Shown piece after piece: positions 34,721 through 45,431 of a stretch of DNA of 64,000 nucleotides (positions are counted from its first letter, which is position 1; every line of letters starts with the position of its first letter). The notes below the pieces were generated by a model. The model saw only the letters and a program-made list of their open reading frames with translations, made no database searches and was not told the DNA's origin. The position numbers and the translations under genes are program-made. Source of the stretch: Neoarius graeffei (lineage: Eukaryota; Chordata; Actinopteri; Siluriformes; Ariidae); the NCBI RefSeq assembly GCF_027579695.1, contig NC_083571.1, positions 50,506,297 through 50,570,296 of the forward strand, written 5' to 3'.

Positions 34721-34792
34721 CTTTCCACTGTTGACAACTGGATCCATTTCACTTGGACTAGTGAACTGATTCTGGTTATTTTCAGTCGTCAT
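34721..34792 (-). CDS. SET-recombinase gene, exon 9 (short repeat-exon relative)
   Basis: 72 nt from acceptor TATTTTAG to donor GGAAAG-GTAAAT, coding MTTENNQNQFTSPSEMDPV and VNSGK. Same borders as exons 6-8. It is phase 0, but exon 10 needs phase 1 and lies only 51 bp away. Either this exon is alternative or the junction differs from my model. Confidence 0.45.
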
Positions 34793-35471
34793 CTAAAATA
34801 GATAAGAGCAGAGAATTTAAAAAATACCACAGTGATTACTGTCTGTTTTATTTCAGATGTTGTTAAATCAAGAAAAGAACTTTTCTAGATGCAGCAAGAT
34901 AACTTTTAAAATTCTATGAAGAATGTCTTAATCTGTCGTTTTTCAGTTACTGTTGTCAGACAACGGAACGAGTATGAAACAGTGACTCAAATGTGGCACA
35001 ATAAGATGAGATGTTAACTAGCAGTCACTTTCAAAAAAGATACAGAATGCACTGATAGATTTTCATCTTTCATGAGGATATACCTCTTCAAAATATTTGG
35101 AAATTTGTGGTCTCAGAAGCTCTGGAACTTCAAATTTTGCCACAAGTATTGTCATTAGGCAGCATTAGGCACCATGCATGCAGCCTGTTGCAGTTGCTCT
35201 GGCTCGTTTCGCGTCTTTTTCTTACTTTTATACAACTTTCTTCCTTTTTTTCCCCTCTGAAAGTACTGTAGTAACTTTTTGAAGCCACGCCCTCTCTAAA
35301 GTAGGTCGTAGAGAGAGTTTTTATTTACTTTTCATGTTGGAAGGTCTACTTTCACTTCCACTTCCCATCGGATATGCTGCTCGCACTGTTTACTCCAGAG
35401 ATCAGCTGATTGAGCTGAAGCTAGCTTTGGAACTAGACCCGCTGATCTCCCAGATTTGGAACTTGATTTAC

Positions 35472-35636
35472 CTTTCCATCTCTGCTGAGGCGAATCTTGT
35501 TCTCCTCAGTCAACTGAATCTGGTTCCCATCAGTCATCTTAATCGGGTTCCCCTCAGCCATCTTAATCTGGTTCCCCTCAGCGGTCTGAATCTGGTTCTC
35601 CTCAGCTATTTGAATCTGGTTCTCCTCAGTCATCAT
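35472..35636 (-). CDS. SET-recombinase gene, exon 8 (8-residue repeats)
   Basis: 165 nt, phase 0 at both ends. Six repeats of the EENQIQIA/EGNQIKMA type, then RLSRDGK before the donor GGAAAG-GTAAAT. Paralogous to exons 6 and 7. Confidence 0.65.
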
Positions 35637-35861
35637 CTGAAGCAAATAAACCATGGAGGAAAGGGACAATAAATACACAGGCACTAGCAATGCACCACTT
35701 AAGAGTATATTTGAGGATTGAATGAACTAAGAATCCACCTTTTCACAAAAATTAGGAGAGGAAAAGTTTGCTTTGATCCTCATTAGACAATTTAGTAAAG
35801 ACACAGAGTGCAAAATGTTAAGGATAATCTATCTTTTATGAAGATATACCTACGATATCTA

Positions 35862-37430
35862 CAACCCCGATTCCAAAAAAGTTGGGACAAAGTACAAATT
35901 GTAAATAAAAACGGAATGCAATGATGAAGTTTCAAAATTCCATATTTTATTCAGAATAGAACATAGATGACATATCAAATGTTTAAACTGAGAAAATGCA
36001 TCATTTAAAGAGAAAAATTAGGTGATTTTAAATTTCATGACAACAACACATCTCAAAAAAATTGGGACAAGGCCATGTTTACCACTGTGAGACATCCCCT
36101 TTTCTCTTTACAACAGTCTGTAAATGTCTGGGGACTGAGGAGACAAGTTGCTCAAGTTTAGGGATAGGAATGTTAACCCATTCTTGTCTAATGTAGGATT
36201 CTAGTTGCTCACCTGTCTTAGATCTTTTTTGTCGTATCTTCCGTTTTATGATGCGCCAAATGTTTTCTATGGGTGAAAGATCTGGACCGCAGGCTGGCCA
36301 GTTCAGTACCCGGACCCTTCTTCTACGCAGCCATGATGCTGTAATTGATGCAGTATGTGGTTTGGCATTGTCATGTTGGAAAATGCAAGGTCTTCCCTGA
36401 GAGAGACGTCGTCTGGACGGGAGCATATGTTGCTCTAGAACCTGGATATACCTTTCAGCATTGATGGTGTCTTTCCAGATGTGTAAGCTGCCCATGCCAC
36501 ACGCACTAATGCAACCCCATACCATCAGAGATGCAGGCTTCTGAACTGAGCGCTGATAACAACTTGGGTCGTCCTTCTCCTCTTTAGTCCGAATGACACG
36601 GCGTCCCTGATTTCCATAAAGAACTTCAAATTTTGATTCGTCTGACCACAGAACAGTTTTCCACTTTGCCACAGTCCATTTTAAATGAGCCTTGGCCCAG
36701 AGAAGGCATCTGCGCTTCTGGAACATGTTTAGATACGGCTTCTTCTTTGAACTATAGTTTTAGCTGGCAACAGCGGATGGCACGGTGAATTGTGTTCACA
36801 GATAATGTTCTCTGGAAATATTCCTGAGCCCATTTTGTGATTTCCAATACAGAAGCATGCCTGTATGTGATGCAGTGCCGTCTAAGGGCCCGAAGATCAC
36901 GGGCACCCAGTGTGGTTTTCCGGCCTTGACCCTTACGCACAGAGATTCTTCCAGGTTCTCTGAATCTTTTGATATTATGAACTGTAGATGATGAGATGTT
37001 CAAACTCCTTTCTGATATTGCTCCACTATTTGTCGGTGCAGAATTAGGGGGATTGGTGATCCTCTTCCAATCTTTACTTCGGAGAGCTGCTGCCACTTCA
37101 AGATGCTCTTTTTATACCCAGTCATGTTAATGACCTATTGCCAATTGACCTAATGAGTTGCAATTTGGTCCTCCAGCTGTTCCTTTTTTGTACCTTTAAC
37201 TTTTCCAGCCTCTTATTGCCCCTGTCCCAACTTTGAGATGTGTTGCTGTCATGAAATTTCAAATGAGCCAATATTTGGCATGAAATTTCAAAATGTCTCA
37301 CTTTCGACATTTGATATGTTGTCTACGTTCGATTGTGAATACAATATCAGTTTTTGAGATTTGTAAATTATTGCATTTCGTTTTTATTTACAATTTGTAC
37401 TTTGTCCCAACTTTTTTGGAATCGGGGTTG
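35862..37430 (-). mobile_element. Tc1/mariner transposon, nearly complete
   Basis: 1569 bp with inverted ends CAACCCCGATTCCAAAAAAG and TA duplications (35860-35861, 37431-37432). It contains a whole transposase reading region on the minus strand with one frameshift. It lies in the intron upstream of exon 8. The duplicated locus near 40625-40645 shows the empty site (ATATCTACTAGTGAC). Confidence 0.95.
36079..37096 (-). pseudogene. Tc1 transposase, one frameshift
   Basis: N-terminal helix-turn-helix part at 36752-37096 (STVHNIKRFREPGRI, QGRKTTLGARDLRAL). The catalytic part is at 36079-36726, with DDE residues in [17 protein letters not shown] and SPIENIWR (DD34E family). The two parts differ by one base near 36750, where [11 protein letters not shown] is expected. 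All other key motifs are present, so the loss looks recent. Confidence 0.9.
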
Positions 37431-37755
37431 TACTAGTGACTGGGTCCCCAACCATCAAATGTAACATAACTTATTATACACATTAAACTAACACAGATCA
37501 AATGCAGGGTGTCCAGGTATTCTTAAAAACTAAGGCTACATCCACAAGACAACGGCAACGAGATTTTTTTTTTTCAATATCGCGTCCACATGGGCAACGG
37601 ATCAGTAAAATATCAGGTACATATGGCAACGCAACGCTTGTTGAAAACGATGCAATACACATGCCACACCTCTACGTGCGCTCTAAGACGGTCCCATCGG
37701 AGACATCAGAACAATAGAAGAAGCATGCGCATAAACCCCTTCTTCTACCCGGCGT

Positions 37756-38746
37756 CATAGACATATAAACATAGACGTCGCATTGCGGTGGTGGCCCGTT
37801 GCTGGGATACGTCAGAGTGTCCGCCATATTGGATGTGGCAAATCTTCCCTGTAAACCAATGCAAGTAAATGGACTGAACTTCATAAAGCCCCTTTCTACA
37901 ATAATGTTTAACTCGATGCCTTTTATTCACCCATTAAGACACACATGTATATATTTGGGAACAAACAGGCATCAAAACAACATATATAACTTTTAATGTG
38001 ATGGTTATAAATAGTGTGCGAAATACCCGTCAACATTCCATGGGAGGTGTGACCACTTTTTTTTTTATTCCGCTGCTACTATCGTAGGCTACTAACGATA
38101 TCTACACATCAAGGCATGTTTTGGAGCTCAGCGGGGATCGTGTAGAATAATGGGCTGTGCTTACGCTGCTGAAGCCGTGCCGTACCGTCTCCGCATCACT
38201 TTCATTAAATGCCGTGCAGATAGGCTATAAAATGTCTCCCAAAACAATTTTTGCAATATACAGTGCTATATGGAAAAAATTCAATTATACCATACAATGG
38301 GATTGCTCCATGTGATTGCTTCACAGTCTGACATGCTTCCAATCTCTTCTATTTTTGAATGTGCCATCACCATCTGACAGCTGGTGGTGAAATTGGTTGG
38401 GTGGGCTATGAAATAAATTATAAATTTATTTATAAATTATAAATTGTCTGGAGACAGGTTTCACCGAGCAGCTATTATGCGCGAGACTTCAGAAAAATCA
38501 GAAAAAGTCAGAAAAATCTGTTCGTAAAATTACGTTATAATGACCAAATACAATGAAAGTATTTTTCCAGTCTCACCTGTGAAAAGTAATCCCATGTGAT
38601 CTCGTTTGGACGGTAAACCTGTTGGTACAGTTAAACGCAGCACATGAATGAGGCATCTTTATTCTCTGCTTTGCCCCATCCAATATGGCGGCGAGGATGA
38701 CGTATGATTCTACGCGGAAGGCGGCGTCTACGTTTATGTGTCTATG
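37756..38746 (-). mobile_element. Internally deleted P-like transposon with THAP exon, nested
   Basis: Inverted ends CATAGACATATAAACATAGA and its near-inverse, with a perfect 8-bp duplication CCCGGCGT. The uninterrupted site is visible in Harbinger copy 1 near 31525. Ends and 8-bp duplication fit the P superfamily. Keeps only the THAP exon of the transposase. Confidence 0.85.
38577..38656 (-). CDS. THAP-domain first exon of P-like transposase
   Basis: ATG 38656-38654 opens MPHSCAAFNCTNR and runs through RSHGITFH to donor CACAG-GTGAGA. It has the C-x4-C and GITFH features of a THAP finger, is 80 nt and ends in phase 2, identical in structure to 4645-4724 although the peptide differs. Remnant only. 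Confidence 0.8.
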
Positions 38747-39069
38747 CCCGGCGTGAAGCACTCACAGTCATGTGGTTGTGACGTCATCGTAAACAAATCC
38801 GTTCTACTCATCCAGACGACTTCGCAACGGCGCCGTTGCCAGATCTTTCCACTCTGGAACCCATTCTCAAAAGATTTTGTTTTGGGGCACCCAAAACGCC
38901 AGTGCCGTGTGGACGCCAGGCCAAAACGATAAACAATTTTATCAGATTCACCTGAATCCGTTGCCGTGTGGACAGGGCCTAAAGTAATGCCACAATCAAC
39001 CCCACCAGGAAGAAGGTCCTAATTAACTGTATGGACCTCCTAAGTCACATTTGGGTGGTTCACTGCTTA

Positions 39070-39105
<36 letters not shown>
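39070..39105. repeat. (CA)n microsatellite
   Basis: Near exon 7. A sister tract at 39582-39610 lies at the same place near exon 6, consistent with duplication of the whole exon unit. Confidence 0.9.
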
Positions 39106-39107
<2 letters not shown>

Positions 39108-39256
39108 CTCAGATGTTGCAGTGACCTACACTTTCAGAAGTATGTGATGATGTCCTTCCATACCGTTGTCCATATAAATCATATCACACTCAGGTAACCA
39201 AAAACACACACTGAAAAAGCGTATTGTCATTAATCTGCACATTGAATTTAATTTAC

Positions 39257-39418
39257 CTTTCCAACTCTGCCAAGTGGACTAAGCACTGAACTTGTCTGGA
39301 TCTGGTTCCCCTCAGCCGTCTGAATCTGGTTCCCCTCAGCTGTCTGAATCGGGTTCTCCTCGGTCATCTGAATCTGGTTCGACTCAGCTGTCTGAATCTG
39401 GTTCCCCTCAGTCATCAT
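39257..39418 (-). CDS. SET-recombinase gene, exon 7 (8-residue repeats)
   Basis: 162 nt, phase 0 at both ends. It encodes five repeats of the type TEGNQIQT (24 nt each), then SSVLSPLGRVGK. Acidic, Gln-rich and likely unstructured. Borders are identical to the sister exons, which shows tandem exon duplication. Confidence 0.65.
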
Positions 39419-39574
39419 CTGAAGCAAATAAACCATGGAGGAAAGGGACAATAAATACACAGGCACTGGCAATGCACCACTTAAGAGTATATTTGAGGAT
39501 TGAATAAATTAAGAATCCACCTTTTCACAAAAATTATGAGGGGAAAAGTTTGCTTTGATCCTCATTAGATAATT

Positions 39575-39613
<39 letters not shown>

Positions 39614-39659
39614 AGAAACAACAGTATTGTCATTAATCAGCACACTGAATTTAATTTAC

Positions 39660-39870
39660 CTTTCCAACTCTGCCAAGTGGACCTGAACTTGTCTGAATCT
39701 GGTTCCCCCTCAGCCGTCTGAATCTGGTTCCCCCTCAGCCGTCTGAATCTGGTTCCCCCTCAGCCGTCTGAATCTGGTTCCCCCTCAGCCGTCTGAATCT
39801 GGTTCCCCCTCAGCCGTCTGAATCTGGTTCCCCCTCAGCCGTCTGAATCTGGTTCCCCCTCAGCCGTCAT
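39660..39870 (-). pseudogene. SET-recombinase gene, exon 6: duplicated repeat exon, out of frame
   Basis: Same borders as exons 7 and 8 (CTTCAG-ATG and GGAAAG-GTAAAT), but the repeat unit is 25 nt instead of 24, present seven times at about 39692-39867. Each unit shifts the frame, so a stop appears after about 11 codons and the length is 3n+1. Probably skipped or dead. Confidence 0.6.
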
Positions 39871-39948
39871 CTGAAGCACATAAACCATGGAGGAAAGGGA
39901 CAATAAATACACAGGTACTGGCAATGTACCACTTAAGAGTATATTTAA

Positions 39949-40483
39949 AGGAAAACTCTGGAGTGAAATGCTTTTTAGGTCTATTTTCGCATTATTGGCA
40001 GTGCATACGTTGAGTTGCTATCACAATCACGTCAATCGGATGTGTTTTGAGAAAATTCGTTATTTGTGATTTCAACCAGAAAGCGCTAACACAAGAGTGC
40101 CCGGGGCATGTCTTTTTGCCAATACAAAACGCTAGTTTTAAAACCACTGCAAAGCTCAAAACAACATGACAGTTCTGTGGAAGTGAGCAGAGGGTTCCTC
40201 CAAACAAAACGAAGTGTCCCTGGCTCTGCAAGTGCACGGATAGAGTGTGTAGAAGAGTAAATACAAAGCCAGTGACCTTACCTGAAGTTGGGCTTCCTCA
40301 GACGCCATCTTCAGTGGATAGTCCGTAAAAGTCGAGTGCCGAGTGCAGAGCCCATTGTGCATTTCCAGCGGGATGGGCTCTGCACTCGGCTTTTACGGAC
40401 TGTCCACTGAAGATGGCATCTGAGGAAGCACTGCCAATGATGCAAAAATAGACCTAAAAAGCATTTCACTCCAGAGTTTTCCT
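39949..40483. mobile_element. TTAA-flanked MITE with perfect inverted ends
   Basis: Ends AGGAAAACTCTGGAGTG and its perfect inverse, flanked by TTAA (39945-39948, 40484-40487). TTAA targets are typical of piggyBac. A second inverted repeat (ACGCCATCTTCAGTGGA and inverse) lies in the middle. No coding sequence. Confidence 0.8.
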
Positions 40484-40663
40484 TTAAGAATTGAATAAAC
40501 TAAGAATCCACCTTTTCACAAAAATTATGAGAGGAAAAGTTTGTTTTGATCCTCATTAGATAATTTATTAAGATACAGAATGCAAAATATTGAGGAGAAT
40601 CTCTCTTTTATGAAGCTATACCTACTATATCTACTAGTGACTGGGTCCCCAACCATCAGATGT

Positions 40664-41017
40664 CTCATCTCATCATCTCTAGCCGCTTTATCCTGTTCTA
40701 CAGGGTCGCAGGCAAGCTGGAGCCTATCCCAGCTGACTACGGGCGAGAGGCGGGGTACACCCTGGACAAGTCGCCAGGTCATCACAGGGCTGACACATAG
40801 ACACAGACAACCATTCACACTCAATTTAGAGTCACCAGTTAACCTAACCCGCATGTCTTTGGACTGTGGGGGAAACCGGAGCACCCGGAGGAAACCCACG
40901 CGGACGCGGGGAGAACATGCAAACTCCACACAAAAAGGCCCTCGCCGGCAACGGGGCTCGAACCCGGACCTTCTTGCTGTGAGGCGACAGCGCTAACCAC
41001 TACACCACCGTGCCGCC
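40664..41017 (-). mobile_element. tRNA-promoter SINE, copy 5
   Basis: Minus-orientation copy with a 12-bp duplication ACCATCAGATGT. Inserted in the duplicated segment next to exon 5. Confidence 0.95.
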
Positions 41018-41052
41018 ACCATCAGATGTAACATAACTTATTATACACATAC

Positions 41053-41124
41053 CTCAAGAACTTCAGCTTTTGATGGGGAATTTGTGGTCTCAGAACCTTG
41101 CTGAGGCATTTCCTCATCAAGACC
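41053..41124 (-). CDS. SET-recombinase gene, exon 5 (acidic linker)
   Basis: 72 nt, phase 0 at both ends, acceptor TTAATGCAG, donor GAG-GTATGT. It encodes GLDEEMPQQGSETTNSPSK and AEVLE. A related sequence at about 35060-35150 may be a duplicate, since it keeps the TTGTGGTCTCAGAA stretch and a GAAGAG-GTATAT donor. Confidence 0.55.
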
Positions 41125-42195
41125 CTGCATTAAAGAAAAATAAGATATCATAAATATCTTGAAGACATGTTGTTCCCTGTGTAATATTATGTGGGGAAAA
41201 AACACTGTTTTAGGCACTCAACAGGTCAAATGACCACGAAAACTATAACATGGATTAAAGCAAAAAAAAAATAATCTGACTGAAAAAAAAAGCTCCATGT
41301 CGTTGGCCCCTACCACGTCAGCGACGCGTCAAATTTTAAACGCCGTGTTGTCCAATATCCCCTAGGCCCCTACTTATAGTACATTTACATAATTTTAACA
41401 ATGACTAAAGCTAAGGCAAGACTTGACCATTGTCATTACTGGCTATAAATGATGAAACATCAAGTTTTCAGCGCAAAGTGCAAATTTATTTCAACAATAC
41501 TTTAGTAATGCACAACAGTGGTTCAGAGAAAAGTGCAAGTGCAGTCGAACTTGAACCATGCTTTCAGAAGAGTGGAACAGAAAGAAAAATAGGAAAATCT
41601 GTTGAAATAAAGTCAGGAAACAAGAAAAGTGAAAGTTCACTTTTTCTGCTTCTTCGCAGTGAAGCCAAAGGCATCTAGTTTGGCAACACCTGATGCCTGT
41701 TTTTGTTTCTTTTTCCTTGGCACAGCAGCAGGAGCTTGCCATTATCGCCCATTTCATTTCGCCAAGCCCATCTCCACTTATACTTTACCGTTTTGTCGAT
41801 GTCTGACACATCTGTGCCTTCATTTAAAAGAAGCGCGTCCATGCTGGCAAAACCGAAAGTAATTTGACGTGCTCTAGTGATGGAAATCGAAGGGCCTATG
41901 TCAGGTGAAATATGGCCTTATACGCAGTACTTGAGTTGGGGGGGGGGGGGGGGGGGGGGGAGGCATCCCCCCTTCTGAAATAAAAATCTCAAATCATCCC
42001 CCTTATAAAACGGCCATCCCCCCCATCACATCCCTTGGGACATTTTACCAATTAATGTGGAAATTAGCCTACTATTATTTTAACAAATATTACTACCATT
42101 TCAACATTAGAGGCTTTGCGCAGTGATAGCCTACATGTAGCCGGATAAAAAAGACACATATTTATTTATTCGGTTGCACCTCTCATTCACACCTA

Positions 42196-43036
42196 CAGTA
42201 CCAGTCAAAAGTTTGGAAACGCCTCTAATTCAGTGGGTTTTCATTATTTTAAAATTTTCTGAATTGTAGATTAATACTAAAGTCATTGCCATTATGAAGA
42301 AATATATATGGAATTATTTGGTAAGCAAAAAAAGTGTTAATCAAACCAGAATATGTTTTATATTTTAGATTCTTCAAAGTAGGCACCTTTTGCTTAGATG
42401 ACAGCTTTGCACATCTTGGCATTTTCTCAGTCAGCTTTACGAGGTAGTCACCTGGAATGGCTTTCAGTTTACAGCTGTGCCTTGCCAAGAGTGAATTTCT
42501 TGACCTCTTAATGTGTTTGAGACCATCAGTTGTGTTGTGAAGAGGTAGAGTTGGTATACAGTGAATGTCCCTATTTGAGTACTGCTCTAATCCATATTAT
42601 GCCAAGAACTACTCAACTAAGTAAAGAAAAACGACAGTCCATCATTACTTTAAGAAATGAAGGTCAGTCAGTCTGAAAAAGTTTGGGATGAGTTGAACCG
42701 CAGAATGAAGGCAAAGCAGACGACGAGTGCTCAGCACCTCTGGGAACTTCAAGACTGTTGGAAAACCATTTTGAGTGATTACCTCATGAAGCTGATTGAG
42801 AGAATGTCAAGAGTGTGCAAAGCTGTACAGTAATCAAAGCAAAAGGTGCCTACTTTAAGAATCTAAAATCTAAAACATATTTTGGTTTGATTAACATTTT
42901 AAAGTTTACTAAATGATTCCTTACATGTTGCTGCATAGTCTGGATGACTTCAGTATTCATTTACAATGTAGGAAAAAAAAATTTAAAAATAAAAACATCG
43001 AATTTGAAGGTGTTTCCAAACTTTTGAATGGTACTG
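42196..43036. mobile_element. Tc1-like element, internally rearranged
   Basis: Ends CAGTACCAGTCAAAAGTTTGGA and inverse TCCAAACTTTTGAATGGTACTG flanked by TA. The interior holds transposase C-terminal sequence on the plus strand (SVWDELNRRMKAK, MKLIERMSRVCKA) and an inverted piece of the same region near 42370-42660, so it is a snap-back derivative. Confidence 0.8.
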
Positions 43037-43904
43037 TATATGGAGGTTTCAGTCACTGAAAACAGCTACTTTCGCAAACTCTGGGCAGAGTGGAGATTTC
43101 TGAAAACTCCATCTTCAGACACTCGTGTAAATAGGGAAAACGAAGCAACAGTGGGCGAGAGGGCGCGCGTGAATATAATGAGTCATAGGTGTGAATCTTT
43201 CACCGAATGCCAATTGTCCCGGTTCTTCATGAAATCGCACGCGCATGCACAAATTCATTCGGTTAACTTTCAAATAACTGTTCTTGTGCACTTGCGACAC
43301 CGTAGCCACTTTCCTGAATTTTGAGCTTCGGAGTATTGGCTTCTTTATCTATTTAATCAATGAATTTATTTGTCACATACACTAAATTACTAATGTAAAA
43401 CATTAGTAGCCTATTTAAGCAATAGCTGTTTTCTCCACTGTTTTCTGACCTTTTGTGCTTAGTGAACAAGACACTTCATTACACTCCACTGACTGACTTC
43501 CAATTCCGGACTTTTTTGAAAATGTAAAATATAGACCTACGAGATGTTTTTTTTTGGGACTTAATTCGCGTTGGTCCTTCACTATTAATTTTTGAGACTG
43601 ACGAGGCACTAAATACTGTGGAATTATTTTCTCCTTACTATTAAGTTTGGCATCTTAAACAAGTGTCAGGAAATCTTGCAGCCCGACTCTGCAGCCTCCA
43701 ATGTTTAAGCGAACTGCTGAAACCATAATGTTTAAAGATTAAATCGTAGGCTAATCAAACCAAAGAGAAAAACAGCCTTTCCAGAACGTTGTCTGCCGAA
43801 GCCTGTTTAACCTACAAAAGGCTTAATAGCAAAGATCTTGCTGCGGCTTCAACAGGGCTGTTTAGATTTTTCACCTGATCGCCTTTCAATAGGCAAATAT
43901 CATC

Positions 43905-43951
43905 ATTTATTATTATTATTATTATTATTACTACTACTACTACTACTACAA
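43905..43951. repeat. (ATT)n/(CTA)n microsatellite
   Basis: Trinucleotide runs next to each other. Confidence 0.9.
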
Positions 43952-44020
43952 TAGGCCTAGTATTAGTAGTAGGCAAGTAGTTGCCTAGTAGTAGGACAGC
44001 CAAATTGTTTCATCAGTGGA

Positions 44021-44290
44021 GCCGCCGTTAAAAGGAAACTGATGCGGAGCGCCGCGGCTCGCCTCGGGGTGAATTGCGTCCCGAGGCGCGGGGCTGGCCC
44101 GCCCTGGCAGCACTGGTTCGTTGGGGAGAGGGCAGAGGTCGCTGGCTGCCAAGTTTGGAGAGGCTGGGACCTCCCCTGGCCGAGTTACGAGCGTGCAAAG
44201 TCGGGCTGGAGCCGCCGATAGAAACGAAACTCAAGCCGAGCACCGCGGCTCGCTGCCTACGCCCAGCCTCCCCGGGACTAGACAGTAGCG
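44021..44290. other. GC-rich block with direct repeat
   Basis: Strongly GC- and CpG-rich compared with its surroundings. GAGCCGCCG plus CCGCGGCTCGC recur as an imperfect direct repeat of about 45 bp (44021-44066 and 44210-44255). It lies in the intron between exons 4 and 5. It could be a CpG island or an unidentified transposon piece. Confidence 0.4.
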
Positions 44291-44684
44291 TAGGCTTTAT
44301 TTATTTATGCCTATCTAGCGCAACAACTTATTCCCTTACATATACTCAAACATAGCACAAGAAAGAGTTCAACAACAGGCAATCACAGCAGCTTGGTGAA
44401 GTTCTAAATCACATCGGTGTCAGACCTATGTCTATGCCTACCCCCTTTTTTTTCCTCGGATCTGCGTCACTCTCATTATTGACCTTTAGCGCTCCCAGTT
44501 GACGGAAATCCATCGTAGCGACGGAAAACTTTAATCCATGCTATAAGCTTGCAATTTTGACTTACTATACACATTAAACTAACAGATCCAGTAGATGTAG
44601 TTCTACAACCCACCAAACACGTTATTTCTGTTTCATGCATGTGACAGTGCAGGTGCGTTTATCTTGTATGAAAATGTCACTTAC

Positions 44685-44834
44685 TCTATCGAAGCCTTTT
44701 AGACAACCAGCTGATGCACCAGTAGATGCCTTTTTTTGCTGCCGACTTGCTGATACCTTCTGAGCACTCCTAGAAAGCTCTGATGTATGTGGTACCTCTC
44801 CGTGTTGACCCTCTGTGGACATTCCTCCTGGTTT
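44685..44834 (-). CDS. SET-recombinase gene, exon 4 (linker)
   Basis: 150 nt, phase 0 at both ends, acceptor AATTCTTCAG, donor AGA-GTAAGT. It encodes a Ser/Gly/Lys-rich linker beginning KPGGMSTEGQHGEV. Assigned by splice sites and frame, not by homology. Confidence 0.6.
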
Positions 44835-44930
44835 CTGAAGAATTTATTGACAAACATCAGGCCAATGACATTAAGTACAAATAAATCTAATACGAGAACT
44901 ATCAATTCCACAAAGTAAACATCTGATCAC

Positions 44931-45123
44931 CTTGCATCTCCATGGCCAGTCTGAGTCTCTGTAATTATAGGTTATCTCCTCCCCTGGACTTGTGTCTCTT
45001 ATAGCAAATAGACACAGATGGGGCTTCCCTTCCACTGTCAAGTACTTCATCTTGGCATTAGGGTTTATATGGTCATCATTAACAAGTCTTCCAAGAGACC
45101 CATCCTCACTGGCTGCATCAACA
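44931..45123 (-). CDS. SET-recombinase gene, exon 3 (SET, second half)
   Basis: 193 nt from acceptor TTTTGTAG to donor CAAG-GTGATC. It encodes VDAASEDGSLGRLVNDDH, then INPNAKMKYL, HLCLFAIRD and GEEITYNYRDSDWPWR. The RLVN..INPN and GEEITY motifs form the pseudoknot and catalytic Tyr region of SET domains. YNYRD stands where YDYG is usual, which might affect activity. Confidence 0.85.
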
Positions 45124-45271
45124 CTACAAAAGCACAAGTAACACATAGTTGGGCAGTATTAATTAGCCTAAATTAAGAGCCTTCTGTCAACAACACTTGT
45201 ATTTTCAGTAAACCAAGAGCAACATGACATTTAATTCTGATTGGATGAAATAATAACATAAAACACACCAC

Positions 45272-45431
45272 CACAGTGTCCCATTAAATTGGAACTCGAA
45301 AATGAACACCTTAAGGCAGTCATGGTATATTCTCCGTCTCCTCTCGCTTGTCTGCTTGCTTATTAGTTCACCTTGATACTCCAACAGGAAGCCACTTTTT
45401 GCAAATGGAGTGGTAGTGAAGATGCCACGAC
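45272..45431 (-). CDS. SET-recombinase gene, exon 2 (SET, first half)
   Basis: 160 nt, from acceptor TTAACTAG to donor TG-GTGGTG. It encodes GRGIFTTTPFAKSGFLLEYQG, then ELISKQTSERRRRIYHDC and VFIFEFQFNG. The GRG turn and EYQG strand match the SAM-binding N-terminal half of KMT5A-type SET domains. It ends in phase 2, completed to LWC-VDA by exon 3. Confidence 0.8.

Larger units (their letters stand above)
37534..38979. mobile_element. Harbinger-type element, copy 2
   Basis: Opposite orientation to copy 1, ends GGCTACATCCAC and GTGTGGACAGGGCC, duplication TAA on both sides. Carries a P-like element at 37756-38746. No transposase. Confidence 0.85.

Noticed and set aside
39692-39867. Regularly spaced 25-nt repeats resembling a CRISPR array
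   Set aside because: Units are directly adjacent without spacers and lie in a duplicated coding exon of a vertebrate gene; it is a minisatellite.
41430-41757. Overlapping small ORFs on both strands near 41.5 kb
   Set aside because: Composition-driven (Lys/Ser and Cys/Phe), no splice-consistent link to the surrounding gene.
44021-44290. Possible ribosomal RNA fragment
   Set aside because: GC-rich, but I cannot match it to conserved rRNA core sequence.
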